48,426 nucleotides of DNA from Caulobacterales bacterium (GTDB lineage Bacteria; Pseudomonadota; Alphaproteobacteria; Caulobacterales; Parvularculaceae), in assembly GCA_020638525.1 (NCBI GenBank), contig JACKIL010000006.1, positions 155,001-203,426 on the forward strand, read 5' to 3'. Both the position numbers and the translations under genes were made by a program. Under the pieces are notes generated by a model. That model was not told the origin of the DNA. It saw only the letters and a program-made list of their open reading frames with translations, and searched no databases. This document shows positions 8,302 to 17,900 of this stretch, one piece after another. How positions within the stretch are numbered: position 1 is the first letter of the stretch; each line of letters starts with the position of its first letter.

Positions 8302-8311
8302 CGCTCCTCGT

Positions 8312-9091
8312 CTACTCTGCCCGCTTGCGATCCCCCCCGCCGCTGATCAACCGGCCGCCGTCGACATAGACGCACTGGCCGGTGATGTAGGAGGCGGCTG
8401 ACGACGCAAGAAAGAACACCGTTTCCGCGACTTCTTCGGGATCGCCGACCCGCTTCAGCGGGACGCTTTCCTTCAGCAATTTGCGCTCGGCATCGTCGGG
8501 CAGCTCAGACTTGATGGCGCCGATGCCGACAGCATTGGCGCGCGCGCCGATCCCTGACAACGCAAGAGCGACGGCTTTTGTCATCTGATTGAGCCCGCCC
8601 TGCGTCGCTGCAAACGCCACATGATCGGGCGCGGCGGTCACCGCTTCGACCGAAATGAGATTGACGATCGCGCCGCGCTGCCCCTTCTCTTCCGAATTCT
8701 GCGACTGCCGGATGAACTGCCGCGCGATCGCCTGATTGATGAGAAACGCGCTGCGCAGATTGGCTGAAACCACGCGCTCGAAATCCTCTTCGCTCGTTTC
8801 GAGGAATGGCGCTGAATAATCTTCGATGGCCATCTGGCAGAGCACGTCGATACGACCGTAGGCGTCAAGCGCTTCGGCGACGATGTTGTGCACGTGGAGA
8901 CGGTTCGCGACGTCCGCCAGAACGAACACCGCCTCCCCTCCCTTTTGCACGATCTCCTGCGCAAGCGCGCGCCCGCGTTCTTCTTCTGTATCGGCAAGCA
9001 CGAGCCTGTCGCCGGCGGCGGCGAAACGGCGGGCGCAGGCGGCCCCAACCCCTTCCGCGGCGCCGGTGATGATGACCGAACGGCCGGGCAT
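8312..9091 (-). CDS. SDR-family protein with substituted catalytic residues
   Basis: A 259-residue classical short-chain dehydrogenase/reductase fold. The nucleotide motif is intact (TGAAEGVG, residues 9-16), and the C-terminal ITGQCVYVDGG is typical. However, the YxxxK catalytic pair is F160 and Q164 (FAATQ), and the usual NNAG is CQMA (85-88); only the serine position (S147) is kept. By family knowledge such a protein should bind NAD(P) but not perform standard SDR chemistry, so it may be a regulatory or structural pseudoenzyme. AAAGGAAAG precedes the ATG. It faces trcR. Confidence 0.85.
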   Translation of the reverse strand: MPGRSVIITGAAEGVGAACARRFAAAGDRLVLADTEEERGRALAQEIVQKGGEAVFVLADVANRLHVHNIVAEALDAYGRIDVLCQMAIEDYSAPFLETSEEDFERVVSANLRSAFLINQAIARQFIRQSQNSEEKGQRGAIVNLISVEAVTAAPDHVAFAATQGGLNQMTKAVALALSGIGARANAVGIGAIKSELPDDAERKLLKESVPLKRVGDPEEVAETVFFLASSAASYITGQCVYVDGGRLISGGGDRKRAE

Positions 9092-9332
9092 GAACTTTCC
9101 TTTCAGGTGTGGCCGGGCTGGATGGGCCCAAACCGAGTCTCGGTTCTTGGAAATGCGGATGAGCGTCCGCCGGGCGCCGCTGGCCGAAATCGCCCGTCGA
9201 AAGACAGGGCCGGGAGGGAGAGACTGCGCTAGAATGGCCGCCAGTCAGCCGGATAATTTTGAATTACACCATCCGGTAACGCGCGCCTCGCTGGCGCCGT
9301 CGCTTCCCCACGATCCAAATTCAGCTTTCGCG

Positions 9333-9512
9333 TTAGTGCGTGACGCTCTGTGTACGGATGCTCTGTATCTGGTCCTTGATTCGAAGTTTAAGGCGTTTCA
9401 GCTCATTAACCCGGGATTCATCATGGCTCGGATGCTTCATTTCCGCGGCGATCGCGGATTCCAGCTCCTGATGACGCGCTTGCAGCGTTTCCAGATGAGC
9501 TTTTATCGCCAT
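9333..9512 (-). CDS. YdcH family protein (DUF465)
   Basis: A 59-residue protein, almost entirely one or two charged helices: AIKAHLETLQARHQELESAI, then EMKHPSHDESRVNELKRLKL and RIKDQIQSI. This is the DUF465/YdcH pattern (H..L..RH..L...I and LK..KL..KD.I). Function unknown. The start at 9512 is fixed by AAGGAGG 5 nt upstream; a longer frame to 9614 is not supported. A second protein of the same type lies at 10340, beyond ubiX. Confidence 0.88.
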   Translation of the reverse strand: MAIKAHLETLQARHQELESAIAAEMKHPSHDESRVNELKRLKLRIKDQIQSIRTQSVTH

Positions 9513-9662
9513 GTGGGCCTCCTTCGATGTGGCAAGAGAGTAAGTAAAGCATGAGATGGGAGCACCTGTCGACTGGTGCAAGGCTAACGAGGTGTTACCG
9601 CCGGGCTTTGCCAAGGAGCGCCCCCTCGGCTATCAAATGATCTGCAAGCCGTTGAGTCGCTG

Positions 9663-10253
9663 ATGAAAAACGCTGGCCGGATCATAGTGGGGGTTAGCGG
9701 CGCTTCCGGCGCCGCCTATGCGCGCCGGGCGCTTGAGGCTCTGCGCGCTGCGGGGGTCGAAACCCACCTCGTCATCAGCAAGGCCGCCGAGATGGCGATG
9801 AGCTATGAGCTTGGGGAAAAAGCGCGCGACTTCGCCGCCCTCGCCGATCATTCCTACGCGATCAACGATGTCGGCGCGCCGATTTCTTCTGGTTCTTTCA
9901 GAACGCTCGGCATGCTGATCGCTCCATGTTCCGTGCGCACCATGTCGGAGATTGCGACAGGCGTGACGACGAGCCTGCTGACGCGCGCGGCGGACGTCGT
10001 GCTCAAGGAGCGTCGCCGCCTCGTCCTCATGGTGCGCGAGACGCCGCTGCACCTTGGACATCTGAGAACAATGACAGCGCTTGCAGAAATGGGCGCGATT
10101 ATCGCCCCGCCTGTCCCAGCCTTCTATGCAGAACCTCAAACGCTCGACGATATCGTCGATCAGACGGTTGGGCGCGCGCTCGACCTGTTCGGCATCGAGA
10201 CGCCGCTCGCAAAGCGCTGGGGCGAAGACCTTGAGAAAGGACGCCGCTCGTGA
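9663..10253 (+). CDS. ubiX: Flavin prenyltransferase UbiX
   Basis: A 196-residue flavoprotein-fold enzyme that prenylates FMN with dimethylallyl phosphate, giving the prFMN cofactor used by UbiD decarboxylase in ubiquinone synthesis. It shows the N-terminal GVSGASGAAYARRALEAL motif, the SGSF/APCSVRTMSEIATG active-site segment, and the RRRLVLMVRETPLHLGHLR segment characteristic of UbiX/Pad1. No ubiD is present in the window. Flanked by two YdcH-like genes. Confidence 0.95.
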   Translation: MKNAGRIIVGVSGASGAAYARRALEALRAAGVETHLVISKAAEMAMSYELGEKARDFAALADHSYAINDVGAPISSGSFRTLGMLIAPCSVRTMSEIATGVTTSLLTRAADVVLKERRRLVLMVRETPLHLGHLRTMTALAEMGAIIAPPVPAFYAEPQTLDDIVDQTVGRALDLFGIETPLAKRWGEDLEKGRRS

Positions 10254-10339
10254 CCTCCCCTGCGCTCAACTCTTTTCACGCCCATCCAGCGCGTGAGATA
10301 CACTGCGCCCTTGAAGTCGCCGCATAGCGAGATCCGTGC

Positions 10340-10654
10340 ATGCATGAAGAACGCCCGCCCGGCGATGACCAAAGCGACGCCGTGAAGCCGCCCGCCGGCA
10401 TTTCGAGTCATACGAAAGACGGTCGCTTTGAAGCCCATGATGAAGATTTCAGCGGCGCCAATGACGAGGCGCTGATTATCAAGGCGCATGTGCTTCGCCA
10501 GGAACACGCCGATCTTGACGCGGCGATCCGCGCGCTTGAAGCGCAACCGCATTTCGATCGGCTGACGGTCGCCCGCCTGAAGAAAAAGAAGCTGCTCCTG
10601 AAGGATCAGATTCAGGCGATCATGGACCAGATGACGCCAGACATTATCGCATAG
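10340..10654 (+). CDS. YdcH-like (DUF465) protein with N-terminal extension
   Basis: A 104-residue protein. Residues 1-45 are polar and probably disordered. Residues 46-98 repeat the DUF465 pattern: IIKAHVLRQEHADLDAAIRA, then PHFDRLTVARLKKKKLLLKD and QIQAIMDQM. It resembles the YdcH gene at 9333 in its core but not its length. It starts 86 nt after ubiX on the same strand, so co-transcription is plausible. Convergent with the cupin gene, 5 nt away. Confidence 0.8.
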   Translation: MHEERPPGDDQSDAVKPPAGISSHTKDGRFEAHDEDFSGANDEALIIKAHVLRQEHADLDAAIRALEAQPHFDRLTVARLKKKKLLLKDQIQAIMDQMTPDIIA

Positions 10655-10659
10655 AGAAG

Positions 10660-11127
10660 CTACTTCAGCCGCGTTCCATCCTTCGTCGCGAAACCGCCGC
10701 CGCCCGTATACCGGCCCGGCAGGAACTGCATGTCGATATCCGAGTAGTAACCGTGATCGCGGTCGTCGCGCGATCCGACGACAAGGAGAACGACATCCGC
10801 ATCGCTTTCATTTATGAAAACATGCCCGTCGGGCTCGCCCGCCTTAAAGCCGGCGCAGTCGCCGGCGCGTAACGTCTCCCGGCCCTTGTCAGTCACCATC
10901 ACCGTTTCGCCTTCAAGCACCCAGACGAATTCGTCTTCATGCGTGTGCCAGTGGCGCTGCGACGACCACACGCCGGGCGCTAGCCGCAACAGGTTGACGC
11001 CGAACTGGGTGAGCCCCGCCGGATCGCCGAGCGCGCGCCAGCGGCGTTCACGACATGGCACATCGTATGGCGCTGGATAACGCGTGCCTTGGTGCTCCGG
11101 GCAGGATGCGATTTCGATTTTCGGCAT
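10660..11127 (-). CDS. Cupin domain protein
   Basis: A 155-residue single-domain cupin. Motif 1 includes WHTHEDEFVWVLEGETVMV (G, two His and Glu as metal ligands) and motif 2 covers GDCAGFKAGEPDGHVFINES. The conserved histidines are in place, so a metal site is likely. The reaction is unknown; related proteins bind or isomerise sugars or small acids. The start at 11127 has AGGAGAA 7 nt upstream; the frame to 11202 is unlikely. Divergent from the PCu(A)C gene. Confidence 0.85.
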   Translation of the reverse strand: MPKIEIASCPEHQGTRYPAPYDVPCRERRWRALGDPAGLTQFGVNLLRLAPGVWSSQRHWHTHEDEFVWVLEGETVMVTDKGRETLRAGDCAGFKAGEPDGHVFINESDADVVLLVVGSRDDRDHGYYSDIDMQFLPGRYTGGGGFATKDGTRLK

Positions 11128-11271
11128 GGAATGTTCTCCTTTTCTCCGGAGTCCGGAAGAAGGTGCGGCCAAGACGCGCGCCAAATCAATGCAATTTTTC
11201 ACTTACAACGCAGCGCGGCGCGGCCTAAATGCATTGGTGAATATTCTCGCAATCCATCAGGAGCCCGCGCC

Positions 11272-11790
11272 ATGATTCGCAGCATCGCCGCCCTTTCCGT
11301 CATCGCCATGCTCGCGGCGTGCGGGCAGAAGACCGAAACGTCCTCAGCGGCGGCGACGCCGACCGCTGAAGCAGCTGCGGATGCTTGCGCCTCTGCGACA
11401 GGCGACGGCATTGTTATTTCAGACGCGTGGGTGCGCGCGGCCGGCGAAGGCCAGGCGACGAGCGCGGTCTATCTGACGATCTGCAATGCGGGCGCGGACG
11501 CCGACACCCTTGTCGGCGCGGCGAGCGACGCGGCGGAAACCGTCGAGCTTCACCAGACGTCGAAGAACGCCGATGGCGTGATGACGATGTCACCGGTCGA
11601 CGGCCTCGCGCTCGATCCGAAAAAATCAGCCGTGCTCGCGCCGGGCGGTTCACACATCATGCTGATCGGCCTCAAAGGTCCGATCAATCCGGGCGACAAG
11701 GTTGAAGTGACCCTCGAATTCGCAAACCGTGCGCCGATGCCGATCACAGTCGAAGCGCGCGGCATGCACGATGGCGGCCACGGCCACTGA
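11272..11790 (+). CDS. PCu(A)C-type copper chaperone lipoprotein
   Basis: A 172-residue lipoprotein with a signal peptide ending in the lipobox LAAC (Cys17). The mature domain contains the copper motif of the family, ELHQTSKNADGVMTM followed about 30 residues later by GGSHIML (H..M...H.M). PCu(A)C proteins hand Cu(I) to cytochrome c oxidase in the periplasm. The C-terminal HDGGHGH adds further possible copper ligands. CAGGAG precedes the ATG. No other copper genes are adjacent; it converges with cysE. Confidence 0.92.
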   Translation: MIRSIAALSVIAMLAACGQKTETSSAAATPTAEAAADACASATGDGIVISDAWVRAAGEGQATSAVYLTICNAGADADTLVGAASDAAETVELHQTSKNADGVMTMSPVDGLALDPKKSAVLAPGGSHIMLIGLKGPINPGDKVEVTLEFANRAPMPITVEARGMHDGGHGH

Positions 11791-11816
11791 TCGAAGAAAT
11801 CAGCAATCGTTGAGAA

Positions 11817-12617
11817 TCAGTCGAGCGCCTGATCCATGGTTTCGGCGGGCGCGTTTCCGCAATCGCCGACAGGCTTGGCCGGAACGCCAGCGACCGTGCA
11901 GTGCGGCGGCACGTTCTTGAGAACGACGCTGCCGGCTGCGACCTTCGCACCTTCGCCAACTTCAATATTGCCGAGCACTTTTGCGCCGACACTGATGAGG
12001 GCGCCGCGGCGAATCTTCGGATGACGATCGCCGATCTCTTTGCCAGTGCCGCCGAGCGTTACGCTCTGCAGGATCGAAACGTCGTCTTCGATCACCGCCG
12101 TCTCGCCGATGACGACGCCCGTCGCATGATCGATGAACACGCCCTTGCCGATCGTCGTCGCAGGATGAATGTCGACCTGAAAGAGTTCGGACATCCGGCT
12201 TTGAAGGTAGAGAGCGAGCGGGCGCCGGTCATGGCGCCACAGCCAGTTGGCGACGCGCTGCGCCTGCAGCGAGAGGAAGCCTTTGAAGTAAAGGAAAGGC
12301 TGCACATATTCATAGCAGGCAGGATCGCGCGCATAGACGGCGAGAATATCCGCAAGCGCCGCCTCGACAATGCGAGGCTCAGCCGCATAGGCCTGCGCGC
12401 ACACCTCCCGCCACAGCATCGCATTCATTTCGCGGTCTGCGAGTTTTTCAGCGAGGCGATAAGACAGCGCGCCTTCAAAGGTCGAATGATTAAGCACCGT
12501 CGCGTGGAGGAAGCTCGCAAGCACCGGCTCGCGGGCCGCCGCCGTCGCCGCTTCAACGCGCATGCGCGACCACGTCTGGTCCGTCGTCAGTTTTACGACC
12601 TTCAATGAAGCCGGCAT
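11817..12617 (-). CDS. cysE: Serine O-acetyltransferase CysE
   Basis: A 266-residue enzyme making O-acetyl-L-serine from serine and acetyl-CoA, the first step of cysteine synthesis. The N-terminal helical SATase domain (to about 140) is followed by a left-handed beta-helix with hexapeptide repeats (IHPATTIGKGVFIDHATGVV, GETAVIEDDVSILQSVTLGG) and the conserved catalytic DH in FIDHATG. The C-terminal tail ends in an aspartate-leucine-type sequence rather than the classic isoleucine, so inhibition by cysteine synthase cannot be assumed. GGGAGA precedes the start. Confidence 0.95.
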   Translation of the reverse strand: MPASLKVVKLTTDQTWSRMRVEAATAAAREPVLASFLHATVLNHSTFEGALSYRLAEKLADREMNAMLWREVCAQAYAAEPRIVEAALADILAVYARDPACYEYVQPFLYFKGFLSLQAQRVANWLWRHDRRPLALYLQSRMSELFQVDIHPATTIGKGVFIDHATGVVIGETAVIEDDVSILQSVTLGGTGKEIGDRHPKIRRGALISVGAKVLGNIEVGEGAKVAAGSVVLKNVPPHCTVAGVPAKPVGDCGNAPAETMDQALD

Positions 12618-12649
12618 GAACTGTCTCCCTCGCCGCAGGCGGGCCCCTA

Positions 12650-13261
12650 TCAGCTCCCGCCCTTTAAGATGAGGTTAGAAATGACCTCAGGCAGCTCGCC
12701 GCGCAAGGCCCGAGCTTGGGCCGAGAGCGCCATCACGATCGTCAGACTGTCGCGAATCCGGCCCGCGAGCACGTCGTTAACCAGCATTTTGAAAGGGATT
12801 CTGCGCGTCTGCAGCGCCTCGGAGGCCTCCGGATGCGCGGTCCCGCCCTCAAGTTCACAAGCCAGATAGCAAATCGCGACCTCGTCCGTGATCGAGTTCG
12901 ACAGGTCGAGTTCGATGAGCGGCGCCCAGACTTTCGCGGAGAGCCCGGTCTCTTCGGCGAGCTCGCGCTTGGCGGTGTCGAGCGGCGCCTCGCCCGCCGG
13001 CCCCCCGCCTTCCGGCAACTCCCAGCTATAGGCGTCCGAAGGGAAGCGGTGCTGGCCGACGAGATAGACGAACCCCTCCTCGTCTATCGGGAGAATCCCG
13101 ATCGCGCGATTCTTGAACCGTACAACGCCATACTGGCCCGGCGTGCCGTCAGGATGCGTCACCGCGTGATCGATGACGCGGATCCACGGATTATCGTAAA
13201 CCGTTCGCGCAGCGTTGACGCGCCACGGACCGACCGTTTCAGGAACGCCTTCTTCTCTCAT
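12650..13261 (-). CDS. Nudix hydrolase
   Basis: A 203-residue hydrolase with a complete Nudix box: GGGPAGE, then seven residues, then RELAEETGL. The surrounding fold (YLVGQHRFPSDAYSWELPEG) is close to ADP-ribose/NDP-sugar pyrophosphatases, so hydrolysis of a nucleoside diphosphate derivative is likely, but the substrate is uncertain. Its ATG overlaps the stop of the upstream cyclophilin gene by 1 nt (TAATG), implying translational coupling. Confidence 0.9.
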   Translation of the reverse strand: MREEGVPETVGPWRVNAARTVYDNPWIRVIDHAVTHPDGTPGQYGVVRFKNRAIGILPIDEEGFVYLVGQHRFPSDAYSWELPEGGGPAGEAPLDTAKRELAEETGLSAKVWAPLIELDLSNSITDEVAICYLACELEGGTAHPEASEALQTRRIPFKMLVNDVLAGRIRDSLTIVMALSAQARALRGELPEVISNLILKGGS

Positions 13262-14136
13262 TAATCCTCTTGCGCGCGCACCGGCACAGGCAACTGACAG
13301 ACATCGATATAGTCCGGGCGGAAATAGAAGAAAGCTTCCGAACGATTGCGGCGCGCTTCGACATAAGCGTCGAACGCCGGCCGGTCGCTGCGCAGAATTT
13401 CTAGCTTCGTGCGCTCAGCCTCCGGGACGTCGGCGGCGACTTTCATCGCAATAATCGTCTCGCCGAGATCGTCGCCATCTTCCTGCGGGGGAGAAACGCG
13501 GCGCAGCGCCTGTAGATGCTCCATGCCGGCGACGACCCGACCGAAGACGGACATGTTGCGATCGAGATAGCGTTGCGGCTGCAGCGTGACATAAAACTCC
13601 GTACTCGCCGTATCGCGCGCGTCTTCGCGGCCAAAGGCGAAGGCGCCGGCGCAGTGAAGGTGCCAGGCAGTCTTCGTCTTAGGATCATGGCCGACCGGAA
13701 GGCTTCCGAGGAAGCCAACTTCCCTGGCGTAACCGTCTTCGTCCTTCATCTTGTAGAAGTTGAAGTCCTTGCCGACTGAGTCCTCAAACTCTGCGGCAAG
13801 CGGCGTCTGTTCGCCTCGCTTGCCGAGCGCGTCGCCGCCCTGCGCGACAAAGCCGTCGATTACGCGATAAAAGGAAAGCCCATCGTAAAATCCTTCGCGA
13901 GCGAGCCTTTTCACCTGCGCGACATGGTTGGGCGCAAGCGACGGCGATAGCGCGATGACGACCCGGCCCGTGCTCAGTTCGATGTAGAGCGTGTTCTCCG
14001 GATCGAGCGGGCGCCAGTCTTCCGAAGTCGTCGCTTCGAGAATGTCCGCGCTCGAAGGCTTGCCTTCGATCTGATCTGCAAATGCTGGGCCGATCGCCGC
14101 TGAAAGCGCGGCCGCAACCAGAAATGCCTTTTTCAT
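13261..14136 (-). CDS. Periplasmic peptidylprolyl isomerase (cyclophilin type)
   Basis: A 291-residue cyclophilin with an N-terminal signal peptide (KKAFLVAAALSAAIGPAFA). The cyclophilin core shows GLSFYRVIDGFVAQGGD and CAGAFAFGRE/STEFYVTLQPQ, with a longer C-terminal region than simple PpiA. It would catalyse proline cis-trans isomerisation on exported proteins. The start at 14136 follows GGGGAGAAG; the longer frame to 14151 adds five residues before the basic signal sequence. Downstream of queF (15 nt) and overlapping the Nudix gene. Confidence 0.9.
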   Translation of the reverse strand: MKKAFLVAAALSAAIGPAFADQIEGKPSSADILEATTSEDWRPLDPENTLYIELSTGRVVIALSPSLAPNHVAQVKRLAREGFYDGLSFYRVIDGFVAQGGDALGKRGEQTPLAAEFEDSVGKDFNFYKMKDEDGYAREVGFLGSLPVGHDPKTKTAWHLHCAGAFAFGREDARDTASTEFYVTLQPQRYLDRNMSVFGRVVAGMEHLQALRRVSPPQEDGDDLGETIIAMKVAADVPEAERTKLEILRSDRPAFDAYVEARRNRSEAFFYFRPDYIDVCQLPVPVRAQED

Positions 14137-14151
14137 TTTTCTTCTCCCCAT

Positions 14152-14655
14152 TTATCCCCGGCCACGATACGGTGCGGGGCCCTGTTCCGGCAGCCACAGC
14201 CCTGCGGGCGGCGCGCTGGTCTGATAGAAAACATCGATCGGAATTCCGCCGCGCGGATACCAGTAGCCGCCAATACGCAGCCATTTCGGTTTCGCTGCAT
14301 CGATGATGCGTTTGGCGATCGTCACCGTGCAATCTTCATGGAACGCTCCATGATTGCGGAAGGATGTCAGAAAGAGCTTCAGCGATTTCGATTCGACGAG
14401 CTTCTTTGTCGGCACATAGTCGATGACGAGATGCGCGAAGTCGGGCTGGCCTGTCACCGGGCACACCGACGTGAACTCGGGACAGGCGAAGCGCACTAGG
14501 TAGAGCGTTCCCGGATGTGGATTGTCGACCACTTCAAGAACCGCCTCCTCCGGAGAGGCCGCGGCTTTCGCCTCATGTCCAAGCTGGCTAAGCTCAGCAT
14601 CGCGATTTGCCGCCGCCTTGCGGGCTCTCGGTCCGGTCCCTTTTCTCGCCGCCAT
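14152..14655 (-). CDS. queF: NADPH-dependent 7-cyano-7-deazaguanine reductase QueF
   Basis: A 167-residue unimodular QueF reducing preQ0 to preQ1 in queuosine synthesis. The thioimide-forming cysteine is in FTSVCPVTGQPDFA, and the QueF motif appears as VESKSLKLFLTSFRNHGAFH. The length fits type I QueF if ATG at 14655 is used, where AAGGA is 6 nt upstream; the GTG at 14721 and ATG at 14661 lack good ribosome sites. First gene of the queF-cyclophilin-Nudix unit. Confidence 0.93.
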   Translation of the reverse strand: MAARKGTGPRARKAAANRDAELSQLGHEAKAAASPEEAVLEVVDNPHPGTLYLVRFACPEFTSVCPVTGQPDFAHLVIDYVPTKKLVESKSLKLFLTSFRNHGAFHEDCTVTIAKRIIDAAKPKWLRIGGYWYPRGGIPIDVFYQTSAPPAGLWLPEQGPAPYRGRG

Positions 14656-14900
14656 CTCCATTCCTTCTTGCGATAACGAGGGCGGCGCGACCAGATCGCC
14701 CGCCTCAGTCGCAGCGGACACTAAGCCAAGCCGGCCAGAAATTGGAATCGAACTCGCGCGCGCCGGGCCAATCGCAGACGACCCGAAAAGGCGGATGAGG
14801 AGCGAATCGGCGCAGCCATCGCCGGAAATTTCGCAAAGACGTTACAGGCGCCTGCCATTGTGCCCGAATCAGCGCGCCGCACGCCTTGGAATCGAGGATT

Positions 14901-14931
14901 ACTTGCGGTGTATTACACGGCTACTGCAAGT
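14901..14931. promoter_or_regulatory. Inverted repeats upstream of the P-type ATPase operon
   Basis: ACTTGC (14901-14906) and GCAAGT (14926-14931) are inverted copies, and between them GTGTATTACAC (14908-14918) is an 11-bp palindrome. The pair lies 20-50 nt before the ATPase start, where an operator or promoter is expected. The centres of the two symmetries differ, so they may be separate elements. Confidence 0.35.
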
Positions 14932-14949
14932 TGGCGTTAATCAGAAGCG

Positions 14950-17900
14950 ATGGCCCCGATCTTCCCCGGCATGCGTCAGGCGCGCGACGAGAGCGATGGC
15001 GCTCGCGCGGAAGGCTTCCGGAAAGGAAGCGCCGTTTCGCTGCGGCTGAAGCGGAAAGAGATCTTCCGCCATCCCCGGTTGGCGCGGCGCCTTGAAGAAG
15101 CGCTTGCGGCCAGCGCCGGCGTCAGGCGCGTCACCGCTTCTCATCTGACAGGGCGCATCGACATCGCGCACGATCCACGTTGCGATGTGGTCGGCTTGCG
15201 AGAATTGATCGACAAGGCGCTTTCGGCGGAAGCATCGCGCACGACGCCCCTCGCCTTCGAGGCGCCTGTCGTTATCACGATAAAACCTCGGGACGTTACT
15301 GCGCCGCCCCCTGCTCCTTCCTCTTCCGGCGAAGTCACAACGACATGGCATGCGCTGGCGCCAGACGCTGTCATGCGCGTGCTGGGCGCATCGAGCCTTG
15401 GCCTTGACGAACGCGAGGCGGCGCGGCGCGCGGCGCTTTTCGGAACGAACACGCTTCCGGAGCCCTCGCCCCCGAGCGCGGCGGGAATATTCTTTGAACA
15501 GTTCAAAAGCCTGCCCGTCTTTCTGCTGCTCGGGTCCGCCGCGCTTTCAGTGGCGACGGGCGGCGTGATCGACGCGGCCGTGACGCTCGCCGTCATCTTC
15601 GCGAACGCCGCAATCGGCTATTCGACGGAGTCGGCGTCGCAGCGCACGATCCTCGCCATGACGAAACGCTCTTCATGGGCGGTGCGGGTGCGGCGCAGCG
15701 GCGAAGAATTGGAAATTCCGTCAGAGGATATTGTCCCCGGAGACATTCTCCTGCTGAAAGCCGGCGCAATCCTGCCGGCGGACGCGCGCATCATCGCGAC
15801 GGACGATCTGATGGTCGACGAAGCGCTCCTGACAGGCGAAAGCGAACCGGTCGCCAAGCAAACCGACGCCGTGGCGGCGGGCGCGCCCCTCGCCGAACGA
15901 CGCAGCGTCGTGCGCCGCGGGACATTCGTTGCAAGCGGCGCAGGAGAAGCGGTCGTCGTCGCGACCGGCGTCGACACCGAGATCGGAAGAATTGAAGCCG
16001 CCACTTCAAATGTGCGCCCGCCGCCCACCGTTCTTGAACAGGACCTTGGGAGGCTCGGCACGAAGCTGACGATCCTCTCTAGCGTCGTTTGCGTCGGCGT
16101 TCTCGGCCTCGGCGTGCTGCGCGGACGCCCGATGCTCGAAATGCTGAAGAGTTCCGTCGCACTCGCCGTCGCCGCTGTTCCCGAAGGCCTGCCGGCGATC
16201 TCCACGACCGCGCTTGCGCTCGAACTGCAGCGCCTTCGCGCAAAGAAAGTCATCGCCCGTCGCCTTCACGCCGTCGAAGGCCTCGGCGCCATGCGCATTC
16301 TCTGCTTCGACAAAACCGGAACGTTGACTGAAAACGACATGGCGGTCACGGAAGTCCTCATTGGCGGCGAACGCCGGAAGTCGGAAGCGTTGACAGACCC
16401 GGACGGCGTGTCGCCAGGTTTGCGAAAACTGCTGGAGGTCGGCGCGCTCTGCTCCGACGTCGAACTGAGAGACGGCGAATACGGCCCGCTGCTCAACGGC
16501 TCGGGAACGGAACGCGCCATTGTCGATCTCGCCATGCGCTGCGGGATCGGCATTCGCGGGCTTCGCGATCGTCATCCGCGCATCGCTGCGCAATTGCGCA
16601 ACCATGCGCGGCGGATGATGGCGACCTTGCATCCCGGCGACGAAGGCGAGCCGACGTGGATCGCCGCGAAGGGCGACCCGAAAGTCATTCTTGATCGATG
16701 CGCAGCGACATATGACGATGGCCGGCGCATCCCGCTCGACACAGCGGCGCGCACGCGACTTTCCGCAGAGATCGACGCCATGTCGCTCGCGGGCCTGCGC
16801 GTGCTCGGTTTGGCGTATGCAGAAGCAGCGCCTGGCGAGAGCCGCTTCGATGCGCCTTTAACCTGGCTCGGCGCTGCGGCTCTCTCCAACCCGCTCCGCC
16901 CCGGAGTACGGGAAGTCATCTCCGAGCTGCAGGGGGCCGGCATCCGCACGCTGATGATCACCGGCGACCAGAGCGCGACGGCGCGCGCCATCGCGACCGA
17001 GCTCGACCTGTCCGGCGGCGAACCGCTGCAAATTCTCGATGCGAGCGACGTCTCAGGCATGCCAGACGAACTCCTCAACGCGCTCTGCCAGAAGACGCAT
17101 GTTTTTGCGCGCGTCTCGCCCGCCCAAAAACTCGATATCGTGCGCGCCTTGCAGGCGGACGGCGCCGTCGTCGGCATGACGGGCGATGGATTCAATGACG
17201 CGCCAGCGATGAAGGCGGCGGACGTCGCGATTGCGATCGGCGTCGACAGCGCAGGCGCTGCGCGCGACGTCGCCGATATCATCATTGACGGCGACCACAT
17301 TCGCCACATCGCCGATGGCGTCGCCTATGGCCGCACGGTGCGCGCGAATGTGCGCAAGGCTGTACGCTTCATGCTGTCGACGAACCTCAGCGAGATTCTC
17401 GTGATCGTCGCCGAAACGCTGGGGCAACGGGACGAAATCGAGTCCCCTCTGGAACTCTTATGGCTCAACCTGGTTACGGACGTGCTGCCCGGGCTCGGCC
17501 TTGCGCTTGAGCCGCCGGACGCGAATGTCATGCAGGGCGCCGGGCATACGGACAAACGTTTCTTCGATGACGACGACTTCAAGCGCGCAGGCCTTGAGTC
17601 CCTTGCTATCACGGGCGCAACGCTTGGAGCGCACGCGTTCGGGCTCTCCCGTTACGGCCCCGGCCCGCAGACACGCGCGCTCACGCTTTTCAGCCTGATC
17701 ACGGCGCAGCTGCTGCACAGCTATTCATGCCGCTACGACCGGCCGGAAGATCTCGCGGGCGGCTCCCTTTTCTCGAACCGCACGCTCAATATGGGAACCG
17801 GCGCGGCCCTTGCGCTGCAGCTCCTGCCCGCCTTCGTTCCGGGCGTGCAGCGCCTGCTCGGGCTTGGACGGATGAGCCCGGTCGACTTCCTCGTGTCCGG

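Noticed and set aside
9235..9554. Possible plus-strand small gene across the YdcH gene
   Set aside because: It is antisense to a recognisable DUF465 gene and has no family features.
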